64,000 nt of DNA from Pseudogracilibacillus sp037071985 (GCF_037071985.1 NZ_JAXHDF010000013.1:1-64000); one strand, 5' to 3'. Positions 26,344-35,994 are shown, counted from the stretch's first letter. Numbers and translations are program-made. Notes: generated by a model from the letters alone, not told the origin.

Positions 26344-27168
26344 TTAGTATTTTCTTAAAAAACTTGGTTTCGAGTGAAACCAAGCTTGATTAATTATATG
26401 ATGACAAGTTCTAAAAATTCGTTCTATTACTTGCGTTTGATTTGCCATCACTCGAATCGAGCATCCAGGGACCGTTAAGCTTGACAATCCCGCTTTAAAA
26501 TCTCCATCCAATTTATAAATTTCTCGATGAAGTTGATCAATTAGTTGCCTTTCGAACATATCGCTAATAATAAAGAAAGAACCTAAGTGGGTATATCCTT
26601 CCATAAATCCTAATCCATTAATATGCTGTTCTTTAGAAGATAATTTGAGATGATCAAAAGCGATGAGTTCTTCTTCTAGGTAGATTTCATTTACCAATCG
26701 TAACTTGTCATAACTAAAAAGTTCCCCCTCTGGTGACCAGCCAGGTGTAATAATATCTGAATATAGAAAAGTGGATCCTTTTTCCATTTTTATAGTGTTT
26801 TTTTGAAAATAACGTGCATCTTTATAGGCAATAAGTGGATCAGCCAAGAACTCTAAATAACTATCTTTAGCTAAATGAATTTCTGTTTCTTGATATGCTT
26901 GTGTTTTTGGTGTTTTATATACTTTTGTAGCAGACTGTGTGGTCAAAGTAAGTCTAGCTTTTTCCCGTAACGAAACTACCATTCGATACGTATCCCCGTC
27001 TAAATAACCACCACCTGGATTAAGAATATAAAAACAAGGTTGATTAGATTGATTATGGTACACTGGGCGCATTACCTTAAACGCGCCTTGAAAATAAATA
27101 TTTTTAGCAACTGATTTCCCTTGACGATTTTCTATATCCAATTCTAAAATCCCTGTCCAATTGGCCAT
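26344..27168 (-). CDS. ureD: Urease accessory protein UreD
   Basis: Urease metallocentre assembly protein (also called UreH). It is a scaffold that binds apo-urease and passes nickel from UreG to the active site. The 274 residues, with ILNPGGGYLDGDTYRMVVSL (around 47-66), LTTQSATKVYKTP and FLADPLIAYKDARYFQKN, match the family. It abuts ureG and is the last urease gene before the nickel importer genes. Confidence 0.95.
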   Translation of the reverse strand: MANWTGILELDIENRQGKSVAKNIYFQGAFKVMRPVYHNQSNQPCFYILNPGGGYLDGDTYRMVVSLREKARLTLTTQSATKVYKTPKTQAYQETEIHLAKDSYLEFLADPLIAYKDARYFQKNTIKMEKGSTFLYSDIITPGWSPEGELFSYDKLRLVNEIYLEEELIAFDHLKLSSKEQHINGLGFMEGYTHLGSFFIISDMFERQLIDQLHREIYKLDGDFKAGLSSLTVPGCSIRVMANQTQVIERIFRTCHHIINQAWFHSKPSFLRKY

Positions 27169-27786
27169 TTATAGGGAACCTAAACCTTTTAATAATGCGT
27201 GTTTTTCAATCCATTCAACTACTTGATCAAGACCTTCATTTTTTTTTAAGTTTGTAAAAATGAATGGCTTATCGCTACGAAAGGTTTTCGTGTCCTTTTC
27301 CATTACTTCCAGACTGGCACCGACATATGGTGCTAAGTCTGTTTTATTAATGATAAACAAATCAGATTTTATCATCCCTTGTCCACCTTTACGTGGGATC
27401 TTTTCTCCTTGAGCAACATCGATAATATAGATAGAAAAATCAACAAGCTCTGGACTAAATGTCGCTGCCAGGTTATCTCCACCACTCTCTACAAAAATAA
27501 GTTCTACATCTGGATGCTTTTCTATCAATTCATCTATTGCCGAAAAGTTCATAGAAGCATCTTCACGTATCGCAGTATGTGGACATCCACCCGTTTCCAC
27601 ACCAATAATTCGATCCTCTGGCAAAATTCCGTTTGCTACTAAAAACTTCGCGTCTTCTTTCGTATAAATATCATTAGTTATTACAGCCATACTTACTTTA
27701 TTATTTAATTCCCTTGTTATTTTTTCGATTAACATTGTCTTACCTGCACCAACTGGGCCACCAACACCTATTCTTACTGGCTCCAT
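27169..27786 (-). CDS. ureG: Urease accessory GTPase UreG
   Basis: SIMIBI-class GTPase that powers nickel delivery to urease. P-loop GGPVGAGKT lies near the start, the conserved metal-binding ETGGCPHTAIREDASMN (Cys-Pro-His at about 70) is intact, and INKTDLAPYVGA supplies the guanine-specificity NKTD. I used ATG 27786 because AAAGGAAGTG precedes it; an earlier GTG lies within the ribosome site. Size is 205 residues. It is between ureF and ureD as in Bacillus operons. Confidence 0.96.
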   Translation of the reverse strand: MEPVRIGVGGPVGAGKTMLIEKITRELNNKVSMAVITNDIYTKEDAKFLVANGILPEDRIIGVETGGCPHTAIREDASMNFSAIDELIEKHPDVELIFVESGGDNLAATFSPELVDFSIYIIDVAQGEKIPRKGGQGMIKSDLFIINKTDLAPYVGASLEVMEKDTKTFRSDKPFIFTNLKKNEGLDQVVEWIEKHALLKGLGSL

Positions 27787-27829
27787 ATAAAACACTTCCT
27801 TTACGAATATTTTTCTTTGAAAATAGATT

Positions 27830-28516
27830 TTAAGATGAAAAAATACGAATATTTATTTGTTCATGCGCCATTTGAGATCGTTCAATACCAGGGGCAACGA
27901 TTCCAAAATCGTTTTCAGAAAGTTGATTAATTACCTTTACCGCTTTTGATATTTCTTGTTGATATTCATAAATTATTTTTTGTCCTGTTGTTTGTCCCAA
28001 AGGAATAGCTCGAACTGCATTCTGTACGAGACTGACAATAGCTGAATACAAATACAATTGATTGGTCGTTTCTTTTTCTACCCCTAAACAATAACCCACC
28101 ATGGTAAATACAATTGCGGGATGGCCAAACGATTGCTTTTTTTGGATACGTTCCCTGTACGACCTAAGTAGCTCCGCATCAAAGAGTGATTCTACCATCG
28201 CTAACATACGTTCGCCAATACGCACTGTTCCTTCTCTAGTTTCTTCAGAAAAATTTTGAACCGTTAATAATCGATCTAAATGCCAAATAATAGCCAACTT
28301 GTCTTCTTCTAATGCCTCATAAACAAGTCGTGCTGCTAGTCCATCCGAATAAACAAGTTGATTATGCAAGTATAGGCTTAACCACTTAGAGAAGGTGTCT
28401 TTATCGTAAACGACACCTTCTTGTATATAACTTTCCATTCCAAATGAATGACTAAAAGCCCCTGTTGGAAAATTTGAATCACATAACTGAATGAGAGCTA
28501 ATAAGTTTTCATTCAT
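27830..28516 (-). CDS. ureF: Urease accessory protein UreF
   Basis: Helical chaperone that, with UreD, recruits UreG and may gate GTP hydrolysis. The N-terminal LIQLCDSNFPTGAFSHSFGMESYIQEG is the family signature, and the later QNAVRAIPLGQTTGQKI is also conserved. The 228 residues are normal. It overlaps ureE by 8 nt. Confidence 0.95.
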   Translation of the reverse strand: MNENLLALIQLCDSNFPTGAFSHSFGMESYIQEGVVYDKDTFSKWLSLYLHNQLVYSDGLAARLVYEALEEDKLAIIWHLDRLLTVQNFSEETREGTVRIGERMLAMVESLFDAELLRSYRERIQKKQSFGHPAIVFTMVGYCLGVEKETTNQLYLYSAIVSLVQNAVRAIPLGQTTGQKIIYEYQQEISKAVKVINQLSENDFGIVAPGIERSQMAHEQINIRIFSS

Positions 28517-28964
28517 GACTATGTCCTATATGTCGAAAGGCTTTTTTCACCTTTCGTTTTTCTCGTTTAAATGGTATATCAACTTCTTCTAATAATTGCT
28601 CAATAAGATAATCATATTGAATAAGCATATCATCCGCTTCAAACTGCGCAGGAAGATGACGGTTCCCAAGCTGATGAGCAATCATTCCCATCTCTTGCAT
28701 ATTACGTGGGCTAATAACTAATAGATCATCTAATAATACATCAATAACAATCATATTTTTCTCGTCCATATAAAGTACATCACCGGCCACAAGATCACGT
28801 GGCTCCTGTAAACGAATACCAAGTTCTCTTCCATGGTCAGTTTTAACTCGTTGAATTCTCTTTACTAAGTGCGCACTTTCCAATAAAACTTTCTCTACAT
28901 GTCTTTTTTCTATTTCTTTTGTATTTAATTGTTCAATATTGGTAACGATACGTTCGATAATCAT
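28509..28964 (-). CDS. ureE: Urease accessory nickel-binding protein UreE
   Basis: Dimeric nickel chaperone. It has the N-terminal RNA-binding-like domain and the C-terminal ferredoxin-like metal domain with NRHLPAQFEADDMLIQYD, and a short His-bearing tail (FRHIGHSHE at the end) that can bind nickel. This tail is modest compared with the long His tail of some species. At 151 residues it is normal. Overlaps ureF. Confidence 0.95.
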   Translation of the reverse strand: MIIERIVTNIEQLNTKEIEKRHVEKVLLESAHLVKRIQRVKTDHGRELGIRLQEPRDLVAGDVLYMDEKNMIVIDVLLDDLLVISPRNMQEMGMIAHQLGNRHLPAQFEADDMLIQYDYLIEQLLEEVDIPFKREKRKVKKAFRHIGHSHE

Positions 28965-28974
28965 TACTTCACCT

Positions 28975-30687
28975 CTAAAATAAGAAATAACGCTGCCCTA
29001 TAGGCACCACATCAACCGGCTCACACGTAATTATTTCCCCATCAATTTTTACTTCATATGTTTGTGGATCAACATCAATATCTGGCGTTTCCGTATTTAA
29101 TTTCATATCCTTTTTTGTCAAATTACGAATTCCCCGTACTGGGCGAACTTGCTTTTCCAGTCCAAGTCTTTCATGCAATTTATTATCGTATGCTGCCTGA
29201 GAGATAAATGTAAAAGAACTTTTACCAAGTGCTTTACCTAATGCCGCGTACATTGGACGATAAATCATTGGCTGAGGAGTTGGAATTGTTGCATTTGCAT
29301 CTCCCATCAGGCTATTTACCACTAATCCGCTCTTTAAAATCATTTCCGGTTTTGCTCCAAAAAACTTCGGATCCCATAGAACTAGGTCGGCAACTTTTCC
29401 TTCTTCAATCGAACCAACATACTCGGAAATACCATGTGTAATTGCTGGATTAATCGTATATTTGGCAATATAACGTTTTGCTCGATTATTATCTGCATAT
29501 TCATTATCCCCTTTCATTGTGCCTAATTGCTTCTTCATCTTATCCGCCGTTTGCCACGTTCGCATGACTACTTCACCGATACGTCCCATTGCTTGCGCAT
29601 CTGAACTAGTCATACTAAATACACCCATGTCTTGTAAAACGTCCTCAGCAGCAATTGTTTCTCGGCGAATCCGTGAATCAGCAAATGCAATATCTTCAGG
29701 CACAGACGGATTTAAATGATGGCAAACCATTAACATATCAAGATGTTCATCAATTGTATTAATCGTAAATGGTAACGTTGGATTCGTAGAAGATGGTAAT
29801 ACATTCATCATTCCAGCAGATTTAATTAAATCCGGTGCGTGACCTCCTCCAGCGCCTTCCGTATGATACATATGAATAACCCGGCCCTTAATTGCTTTCA
29901 TTGTATTTTCAAAAAATCCGCCTTCATTCAACGTATCCGCATGTAGTGCTATTTGAACGTCAAATTCTTCTGCAACTTGTAATGAATGATCCAATGAGGA
30001 TGATGTTGCTCCCCAATCTTCATGTACTTTTAAACCAATTGCACCAGCAAGGATTTGTTCAGCAAGCGGGGCTCTTGTAGCAGCGTGGCCCTTTCCCGTT
30101 AACCCAACATTGATTGGTAGACTTTCTACAGCTTCTAACATACGGTGCATATTCCATTCACCCGGTGTAACTGTTGTCGCTCTAGAACCTGCCCCGGGTC
30201 CAGTTCCTCCTCCAATTAAAGTCGTTAATCCAGCTGTCAAAGCAACTTCTACTTGGTCAGGATTAATGAAATGTACATGGGTATCAATACCCCCGGCTGT
30301 TAGTATCAACCCTTCACCAGCAATAACCTCAGTAGAAGAACCTAAAATAATATCAACATTGTCCATGATAAGCGGATTTCCACTTTTGCCAATTTTGTAA
30401 ATAAGGCCATCTCGAAGTGCAACGTCGGCTTTATAAATCCCTGTATAGTCTAGTACAATAACATTCGTAATAACCGTATCCGGAACTCCGTCAGCTCTTG
30501 TAGCTAAAGGATGTTGACCCATTCCATCACGAATTACCTTTCCACCACCAAAAACTACTTCTTCACCATACGTTGTATAATCTTTTTCTATTTGGATAAA
30601 TAAATCAGTATCCGCTAAACGGATCGAATCACCAATCGTTGGTCCGTACATTTGTGAATATTGTTCTCTAGACATTCTAAAGCTCAT
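28975..30687 (-). CDS. ureC: Urease subunit alpha
   Basis: Catalytic subunit that hydrolyses urea to ammonia and carbamate. All active-site residues are in place: His137, His139, carbamylated Lys220, His222-type segment, His249, His275, flap Cys322-His323 (CHHLNPS) and Asp363. The 570 residues are normal. It overlaps ureB by 4 nt and is followed by ureE after 10 nt. Two Ni ions per site need the accessory genes downstream. Confidence 0.98.
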   Translation of the reverse strand: MSFRMSREQYSQMYGPTIGDSIRLADTDLFIQIEKDYTTYGEEVVFGGGKVIRDGMGQHPLATRADGVPDTVITNVIVLDYTGIYKADVALRDGLIYKIGKSGNPLIMDNVDIILGSSTEVIAGEGLILTAGGIDTHVHFINPDQVEVALTAGLTTLIGGGTGPGAGSRATTVTPGEWNMHRMLEAVESLPINVGLTGKGHAATRAPLAEQILAGAIGLKVHEDWGATSSSLDHSLQVAEEFDVQIALHADTLNEGGFFENTMKAIKGRVIHMYHTEGAGGGHAPDLIKSAGMMNVLPSSTNPTLPFTINTIDEHLDMLMVCHHLNPSVPEDIAFADSRIRRETIAAEDVLQDMGVFSMTSSDAQAMGRIGEVVMRTWQTADKMKKQLGTMKGDNEYADNNRAKRYIAKYTINPAITHGISEYVGSIEEGKVADLVLWDPKFFGAKPEMILKSGLVVNSLMGDANATIPTPQPMIYRPMYAALGKALGKSSFTFISQAAYDNKLHERLGLEKQVRPVRGIRNLTKKDMKLNTETPDIDVDPQTYEVKIDGEIITCEPVDVVPIGQRYFLF

Positions 30688-31007
30688 TTAATATCCCTAC
30701 TTTCAAGTGAACCATCTACTTTATTATTAAAACCATAAACTTCTCTTTGCCCTGAAAAATCTATTAACTCTACCGTTTTTTCATCTCCTGGTTCAAATCG
30801 AACCGCAGCACCTGCTGGGATATTAAGGCGCTTCCCAATAGATTTCTCTCGTTTAAACTTCAACGCATCATTTACTTCAAAAAAATGAAAATGAGAACCA
30901 ATTTGAACAGGTCTATCACCAGTATTCATAACGGATATACTTATAACTTCTTTATCTTGATTACAAATGATTTCCTCTTCTTTTAAAATGAATTCACCAG
31001 GAATCAT
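30684..31007 (-). CDS. ureB: Urease subunit beta
   Basis: Small structural subunit of urease (107 residues). MIPGEFILKEEEI at the start, NTGDRPVQIGSHFHFFEVN and GKRLNIPAGAAVRFEPGDEKTVELIDFSG are typical. It overlaps ureC by 4 nt. Gamma, beta and alpha are three separate genes, as in Bacillus and not fused as in Helicobacter. Confidence 0.97.
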   Translation of the reverse strand: MIPGEFILKEEEIICNQDKEVISISVMNTGDRPVQIGSHFHFFEVNDALKFKREKSIGKRLNIPAGAAVRFEPGDEKTVELIDFSGQREVYGFNNKVDGSLESRDIK

Positions 31008-31048
31008 TTAGGTCCAACTCCCTTCATAATTTACTTCACTCATTTCGT

Positions 31049-31351
31049 TTATCGGATCGGATTGTGCACAGTAACTAGCTTTGTCCCGTCTGGAAAAGTG
31101 GCCTCAACCTGTATATCGTCAATCATCTCGGCTACACCCTCCATAACATCGTCTCTTGATAGGATCGTTGCACCAAATTCCATTAACTCCGCTACTGTCT
31201 TGCCATCCCTTGCTCCTTCAATGACTTCATATGTAATTAAAGCCATTGCTTCTGGATGGTTTAACTGCAACCCTCTTTCCTTTCTACGTCGAGCAAGATC
31301 CGCCGCTACAACAATTAAAAGTTTATCTATTTCACGCGGTAATAACTGCAT
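31049..31351 (-). CDS. ureA: Urease subunit gamma
   Basis: Smallest urease subunit (100 residues). Clear motifs are MQLLPREIDKLLIVVAADLARRRKERGLQLNHPEA and the C-terminal VEATFPDGTKLVTVHNPI (only short parts cited). It is the first gene of a 12-gene same-strand run that ends at 21246. A GGAGGGG ribosome site lies before the ATG. The operon promoter should lie upstream, in the gap before recQ. Confidence 0.97.
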   Translation of the reverse strand: MQLLPREIDKLLIVVAADLARRRKERGLQLNHPEAMALITYEVIEGARDGKTVAELMEFGATILSRDDVMEGVAEMIDDIQVEATFPDGTKLVTVHNPIR

Positions 31352-31960
31352 TAATTTTCCCCTCCTAAATCGGCTGACATAAGCTTATTGCTATCATTTC
31401 CAAAATCTATAGCCATTATGAGTAAATTTACGCCCCGAAAAAATATTGACTTTTCGATCAATTCAGTCAATTGCTTTGTGTTAATTTGCGTTGTATTTTT
31501 GTCCACCAAAAAAACGCCTATTTGTGATTAAATAAACGCCTTACGAGCATTGCGAAATTATTAAGTTGTTTTAAAAAAGTGTGTTATTTTAAGGTTATTT
31601 TTAGAATTGTTTTTGAATACAATCGATGCATTGGAGAAGGTGATTCTCCTAAATAAAGTAGGGGGAGTGCACTTTTACAATCGGTAGATTAACCGTTGTG
31701 AAAAGAGTTTGAGAAAGTGAAAATTCTGTTCATCCTATTAAATTATATTTTATAGAGTTGGCCTCCTTTACCTCTCAATTTCTGAACACTATAATAGTAT
31801 ATGGTTATTTTATAGCTCGGTCAACAATTACGTTTATTATAAGTACAGGGTTGATAAAAGAGAATCTATGAATGATGAATGTTATTATTTAAATAGAAGA
31901 GTTCATTAGAGTATGGTAAAGATACTGTATCTAAACAACTTTTCCGAAGGAGTGCTTTTT
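31352..31960. other. Divergent gap ureA/recQ with a hairpin-rich element
   Basis: This 609-bp gap should hold the urease promoter (minus) and the recQ promoter (plus). A weak minus-strand TTGACT-17 bp-AATATT is possible at about 31445-31475, with low certainty. On the plus strand at about 31625-31715 two stems occur close together: GGAGAA/TTCTCC, then ACAATCGGT/ACCGTTGT (imperfect), with a TACAAT-like box just ahead. This could be a small RNA or 5' leader. No known riboswitch consensus is recognised. No clear GlnR/TnrA box was found by eye. Confidence 0.3.
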
Positions 31961-34114
31961 ATGAATTCCACAGCAAACAAAATTTTAAGCCATTATTTCG
32001 GATATGAAACGTTTCGTGCAGGCCAAGCAGAAACAATTGATTATATACTTCAGTCAAAAAATACCCTAGCTGTTATGCCGACAGGAAGTGGGAAGTCATT
32101 ATGTTATCAGATTCCAGGACTTTTATTAGACGGAACAGCCCTTATTATTTCACCACTTATCTCGCTGATGAAAGACCAAGTCGATGCGCTGCAATCTTTA
32201 GGGATAGCTGCTACATATGTAAATAGTTCATTATCTCCTTCCGAACAGAGTGTGCGCCTAAATGATATAAGAATGGGAAAATACAAATTTGTTTACGTAG
32301 CACCTGAGCGATTTGAATCGTCTTATTTTATGAATAGTATGAAGAACTTGCGCTTATCTCTAATCGCATTTGACGAAGCACATTGTATCTCCCAATGGGG
32401 GCACGATTTTAGACCGAGTTATCGTTCAATTATTCCCCGTTTAAATGAGATGCCTCGTCTTCCAGTACTAATTGCTTTAACCGCAACAGCGACACAAGAC
32501 GTTATTACAGATATTCAGAATTTATTACAAATCGATCCCCATCATATCGTCAAAACTGGGTTTGAACGTGAAAATTTATCCTTCCATCTTGTAAAAGGAA
32601 AAGACAAATATTCGTATGTTCGATCTTTTTTAGACGAGCATAAAGATGAGTCAGGTATAATTTACACAGCAACCCGAAAGCAAGCAGACATGCTTTACGA
32701 CCAATTACATAAAAAAGGGATAGCCGTTGAAAAGTATCATGCAGGACTCTCCGAAGAGGAAAGAAAACGTGCGCAATCAGCGTTTATCCGTGACGAGATA
32801 CCAATTATGGTCGCAACCAATGCATTTGGGATGGGAATTGATAAATCGAATGTTCGGTTCGTTATTCATTATGCCATGCCGATGAATATCGAATCTTATT
32901 ATCAAGAAGCAGGAAGAGCGGGTCGTGACGGGGAGCCAAGTGATTGTATCTTGCTATTTTCCCCTCAGGACATCCAGCTACAAAAATTTTTAATTGAGCA
33001 ATCGGATTTTTCGGAAGAAGCAAAACAAAATGAATACCGTAAATTACAAGCAATGATCAATTACTGTCATACACATAGCTGCTTAAGTTTGTACATCATC
33101 AATTACTTTACGAATGAAAGTGAAGCAGGAAGTGAACCTTGCGGACGCTGCGGCAATTGTATGTACCAATCGGAAAAAGTCGATATAACCGAAGAAGCAC
33201 AAATGATTCTCTCTTGCGTGAAACGAATGGGAGAGCGATTCGGCGTTGGAATGACAGCAAAAGTATTACGTGGATCTAAAGATAAAAAAATTACTTCTTT
33301 TAAGCTAGATACACTCTCTACTTATGGAATTTTATCTGCTTATACGGAAAAAGATCTTACAGAACGGATTCAATTTCTAATTGCAGAGAATTTTCTTGGG
33401 AGTGAAGAAGGAAAATATCCGATCTTAAAATTAAACAAACAGTCTGTGGATGTGTTAAAAGGTAAACAGAGCGTTTGGATGTATACTGCTCCAATTCCTT
33501 CTATAGAAGAAGCCGATTTTCAGAAAGAGCTGTTTGACCTATTACGCGCATTAAGAAAACAAATCGCTGATGAAACAAATGTACCACCTTATGTATTGTT
33601 TTCTGATGCAACATTAAGAGATTTATGTCGTTATTTCCCGACAACCAAAGAAGAAATGCTAGAAATAAAGGGTATTGGAGAAAAGAAGTATGAACAATAT
33701 GGGGAAATATTTTTACACGAAATTAACGAGTGGAAAGCAGCTCACCCGGAAGTAAAACCGAAAATTCAAATAAACAGTTCGCCAGTTGTTCGACGTGTGA
33801 GAAAAACTTCAGAGCATGAAGGGCCAAGTCATCTGGCTAGCTATAAAATGTTTCAAACAGGTAAATCGATTAAGGAAATTGCGATTATTCGAGAAATGAA
33901 TGAACAAACAATTGAAAAACATTTATTCAAAGCTTTTGAAGACGGATACCCATTAGCCTGGAACATCTTTTTTAATGATGAAGAGGAAAAAGTGATCCTA
34001 CAAGCGCATGAACAATTGGAGGAAAAACGCTTAAAACCTTTGAAAGAATCACTCCCTGACTCTTATGATTATCGAAAAATACAAGCTGTACTAGTCAAAA
34101 ATAATCTTACATGA
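31961..34114 (+). CDS. recQ: ATP-dependent DNA helicase RecQ
   Basis: 3'-5' DNA helicase in recombination and repair. Walker A TGSGKS (41-46), DEAH at 138-141, the superfamily 2 motif QEAGRAGRDGEP, the zinc-binding RQC Cys cluster ending CGRCGNC, a winged helix, an HRDC domain and a C-terminal HTH-like tail are seen in order. The 717 residues are longer than many RecQ enzymes because of this tail (HTH_40-like, about 640-717). I chose ATG 31961 (AAGGAG ahead) rather than the upstream ATG. Confidence 0.95.
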   Translation: MNSTANKILSHYFGYETFRAGQAETIDYILQSKNTLAVMPTGSGKSLCYQIPGLLLDGTALIISPLISLMKDQVDALQSLGIAATYVNSSLSPSEQSVRLNDIRMGKYKFVYVAPERFESSYFMNSMKNLRLSLIAFDEAHCISQWGHDFRPSYRSIIPRLNEMPRLPVLIALTATATQDVITDIQNLLQIDPHHIVKTGFERENLSFHLVKGKDKYSYVRSFLDEHKDESGIIYTATRKQADMLYDQLHKKGIAVEKYHAGLSEEERKRAQSAFIRDEIPIMVATNAFGMGIDKSNVRFVIHYAMPMNIESYYQEAGRAGRDGEPSDCILLFSPQDIQLQKFLIEQSDFSEEAKQNEYRKLQAMINYCHTHSCLSLYIINYFTNESEAGSEPCGRCGNCMYQSEKVDITEEAQMILSCVKRMGERFGVGMTAKVLRGSKDKKITSFKLDTLSTYGILSAYTEKDLTERIQFLIAENFLGSEEGKYPILKLNKQSVDVLKGKQSVWMYTAPIPSIEEADFQKELFDLLRALRKQIADETNVPPYVLFSDATLRDLCRYFPTTKEEMLEIKGIGEKKYEQYGEIFLHEINEWKAAHPEVKPKIQINSSPVVRRVRKTSEHEGPSHLASYKMFQTGKSIKEIAIIREMNEQTIEKHLFKAFEDGYPLAWNIFFNDEEEKVILQAHEQLEEKRLKPLKESLPDSYDYRKIQAVLVKNNLT

Positions 34115-34238
34115 ACTTCTTATCCCAAATTGATGTTCAAACGTATTCACTCATTTTGTAGATCGGATAAATTAAGTGTTCGATCGAATGCTTAAACAAT
34201 ATGAGAAAAGGAATAATAGGTGTAGAGGTGAATCCATT

Positions 34239-34442
34239 ATGGCTGATATCTTTTTAAGTTATTCTATTCGACTTATCTTAACAATAGTTGTGATCATTAT
34301 TTTAGCCTATATTCTTTTTAAATTTCGAGCCAAGAAAAACGCTACAAGAAGTTCGCTTGATATTATGAAGGAACGCTTAGAAAAAGGGGAAATAACAGAA
34401 GAAGACTATCGACGAGCTAAAGAAAAACAAGGAAAAAAGTGA
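34239..34442 (+). CDS. SHOCT domain mini membrane protein
   Basis: A 67-residue protein with one N-terminal span (LILTIVVIIILAYILFKF) and a C-terminal SHOCT (short C-terminal) motif, MKERLEKGEITEEDYRRAKE. SHOCT is often a short oligomerisation or targeting tag. I took ATG 34239 because GAGGTG is well placed, 21 codons inside the longer frame. It lies behind recQ with its own ribosome site. Function unknown. Confidence 0.7.
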   Translation: MADIFLSYSIRLILTIVVIIILAYILFKFRAKKNATRSSLDIMKERLEKGEITEEDYRRAKEKQGKK

Positions 34443-34459
34443 CGCTCTTTGAAATGAAC

Positions 34460-34506
34460 CCCTTAAGATAAACAAATGTACTGTATTATCTTAAGGGAGT
34501 TCTTTA
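34460..34506. terminator. Convergent terminator SHOCT gene / YhgE gene
   Basis: Perfect 12-bp stem CCCTTAAGATAA / TTATCTTAAGGG (34460-34471, 34486-34497), 14-nt loop, followed by a T-rich stretch. It lies between a plus-strand and a minus-strand gene, so it may serve both, with weak U-tracts on each side. Confidence 0.7.
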
Positions 34507-35919
34507 CTTTGACAAGATAGAATACTCATCAACATCACTATTTTTAAGACTTTTAAAACGAGACGCAAAATACGAAATTGATCCAATGAATGCAATAGAT
34601 AAAAAGACCATTAAATAGCGTATATTTTCCCACATAATTACCATGTTTTCACTGCCTATTAACGACCTGAATCCGGAAATAGAATAAGTCATTGGTAGAA
34701 AACTGCTTACCTTTTGTAATATAGATGGAACCATTTCTGTCGGGAAAGTTCCACCGCTACTCGTTATCTGTAAAATAAGCAGTACAACCATTAATAATCT
34801 GCCAGCATCTTTAAATAAGACAGATAAACAATGTAAAGTTATTGCAAAAACAATACTGACTAGTATCGTGAAGAAGACAAAGTTCACCGTATTACCTACC
34901 TCAATACCAAGTATGTTTAATAGTACTACATCGGCTATTACTGCTTGTAATATCGCAGCTGTGATGACTACTATATATTTACTACCAAACCATCCAAGGA
35001 AACTGTTTGGCTTGGTAAAAGTCTGTACTGCTGGGAACACCATGGTTATGACCATTGCTCCAATAAATAGCCCTAATGAAAGGGTAAATGGTGTAAAACC
35101 ATTTCCATAGTTTGAGACCTTAGTATATGGCAGTGTATCTAATTTCAACGGACTTGCGGCAATTTCAAGATTCGCTTCATTGAATTGAACGTTACTCAAT
35201 TCCTGTGTACTGGCTTCTAATTCACTTGATAAATTACTGGACCCTTCTGTGATGGCCGTAATGGCAGAAATCAATTCTACTTTTTCAGTTTCTGATACAT
35301 TAGGATTAGAATGAATCGTTTGCTCAATTGGTTCATTTATCTTCTCTATTCCGTCCGCTAAACTCCCTACACTATTATTTAGTTGCTGTACCCCTTCTGA
35401 AATTTTTTCAAAATTACTTGCAAAAAACTGCATATAGCTTTCTACCATACTATCTGCAATATTACTTCTAAGTTGCTGTACCATACTTTCTTCTATCATG
35501 CTGAACATATAATTTTTACTTTGATTTGGCACATATTCAATCACTGGCTGCTTCGGATCCTTATCAAATACTGTACTAGCCTTCTCGGAAAAGTCACTCG
35601 GTATAAAGATCATCATGGAATACGTATTATCGTTTAAACCTTCTAGCGCTTTTTCTTTTGTCACAAAGTCCCATGTAAATGTCTCGTTTTCTCGTAAATT
35701 TTTCTCGATTTCTTTTCCTAGAGTTAATTCATTCCCTTGAAACGTAACTGGCTCATCTTCATTCACAATGGCTACCTTCATCGATTCCATATTTTCGTAT
35801 GGGTCCCAAAAAGACCATAGGAATGTGGCGCTATACAAAGTGGGAATAAACAATGCAATAATGAGTCCTGCAACAACTAATTTGTTTTTAAACAGATGAG
35901 ATAATTCTTTTTTGAACAT
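34504..35919 (-). CDS. YhgE/Pip family membrane protein (ABC-2 type)
   Basis: YhgE/Pip-type protein: an N-terminal span, a long extracytoplasmic region (about 45-270, with YhgE signature KVAIVNEDEPVTFQGNELTLGKEIEKNL), then five C-terminal spans resembling ABC-2 permeases. In the family it acts as a phage-infection protein or an exporter subunit. Start choice is between ATG 35919 with GGAG upstream and earlier codons, so the exact N-terminus is uncertain. No ATPase gene is adjacent. It is controlled by the neighbouring TetR regulator (see operators). Confidence 0.8.
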   Translation of the reverse strand: MFKKELSHLFKNKLVVAGLIIALFIPTLYSATFLWSFWDPYENMESMKVAIVNEDEPVTFQGNELTLGKEIEKNLRENETFTWDFVTKEKALEGLNDNTYSMMIFIPSDFSEKASTVFDKDPKQPVIEYVPNQSKNYMFSMIEESMVQQLRSNIADSMVESYMQFFASNFEKISEGVQQLNNSVGSLADGIEKINEPIEQTIHSNPNVSETEKVELISAITAITEGSSNLSSELEASTQELSNVQFNEANLEIAASPLKLDTLPYTKVSNYGNGFTPFTLSLGLFIGAMVITMVFPAVQTFTKPNSFLGWFGSKYIVVITAAILQAVIADVVLLNILGIEVGNTVNFVFFTILVSIVFAITLHCLSVLFKDAGRLLMVVLLILQITSSGGTFPTEMVPSILQKVSSFLPMTYSISGFRSLIGSENMVIMWENIRYLMVFLSIAFIGSISYFASRFKSLKNSDVDEYSILSK

Positions 35920-35971
35920 TTTATTCATCTCCATTCTTATTTGCACGTATGTACATGCTTACTTTAATAAT

Positions 35972-35983
35972 GCAAGTACTTGC
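35972..35983. promoter_or_regulatory. TetR operator before the YhgE gene
   Basis: Perfect 12-bp palindrome GCAAGTACTTGC within TGCAAGTACTTGCTTTCA. The same motif, with one change, lies before the tetR gene at 36625. A second partial copy (ATGCTTACTTT) lies beside it. Located just upstream of the YhgE gene start, it is the probable binding site of the adjacent TetR protein. Confidence 0.75.
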
Positions 35984-35994
35984 TTTCAGTATAG

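Noticed and set aside
31381..31900. GlnR/TnrA box before ureA
   Set aside because: No sequence close enough to TGTNAN7TNACA was found by eye.
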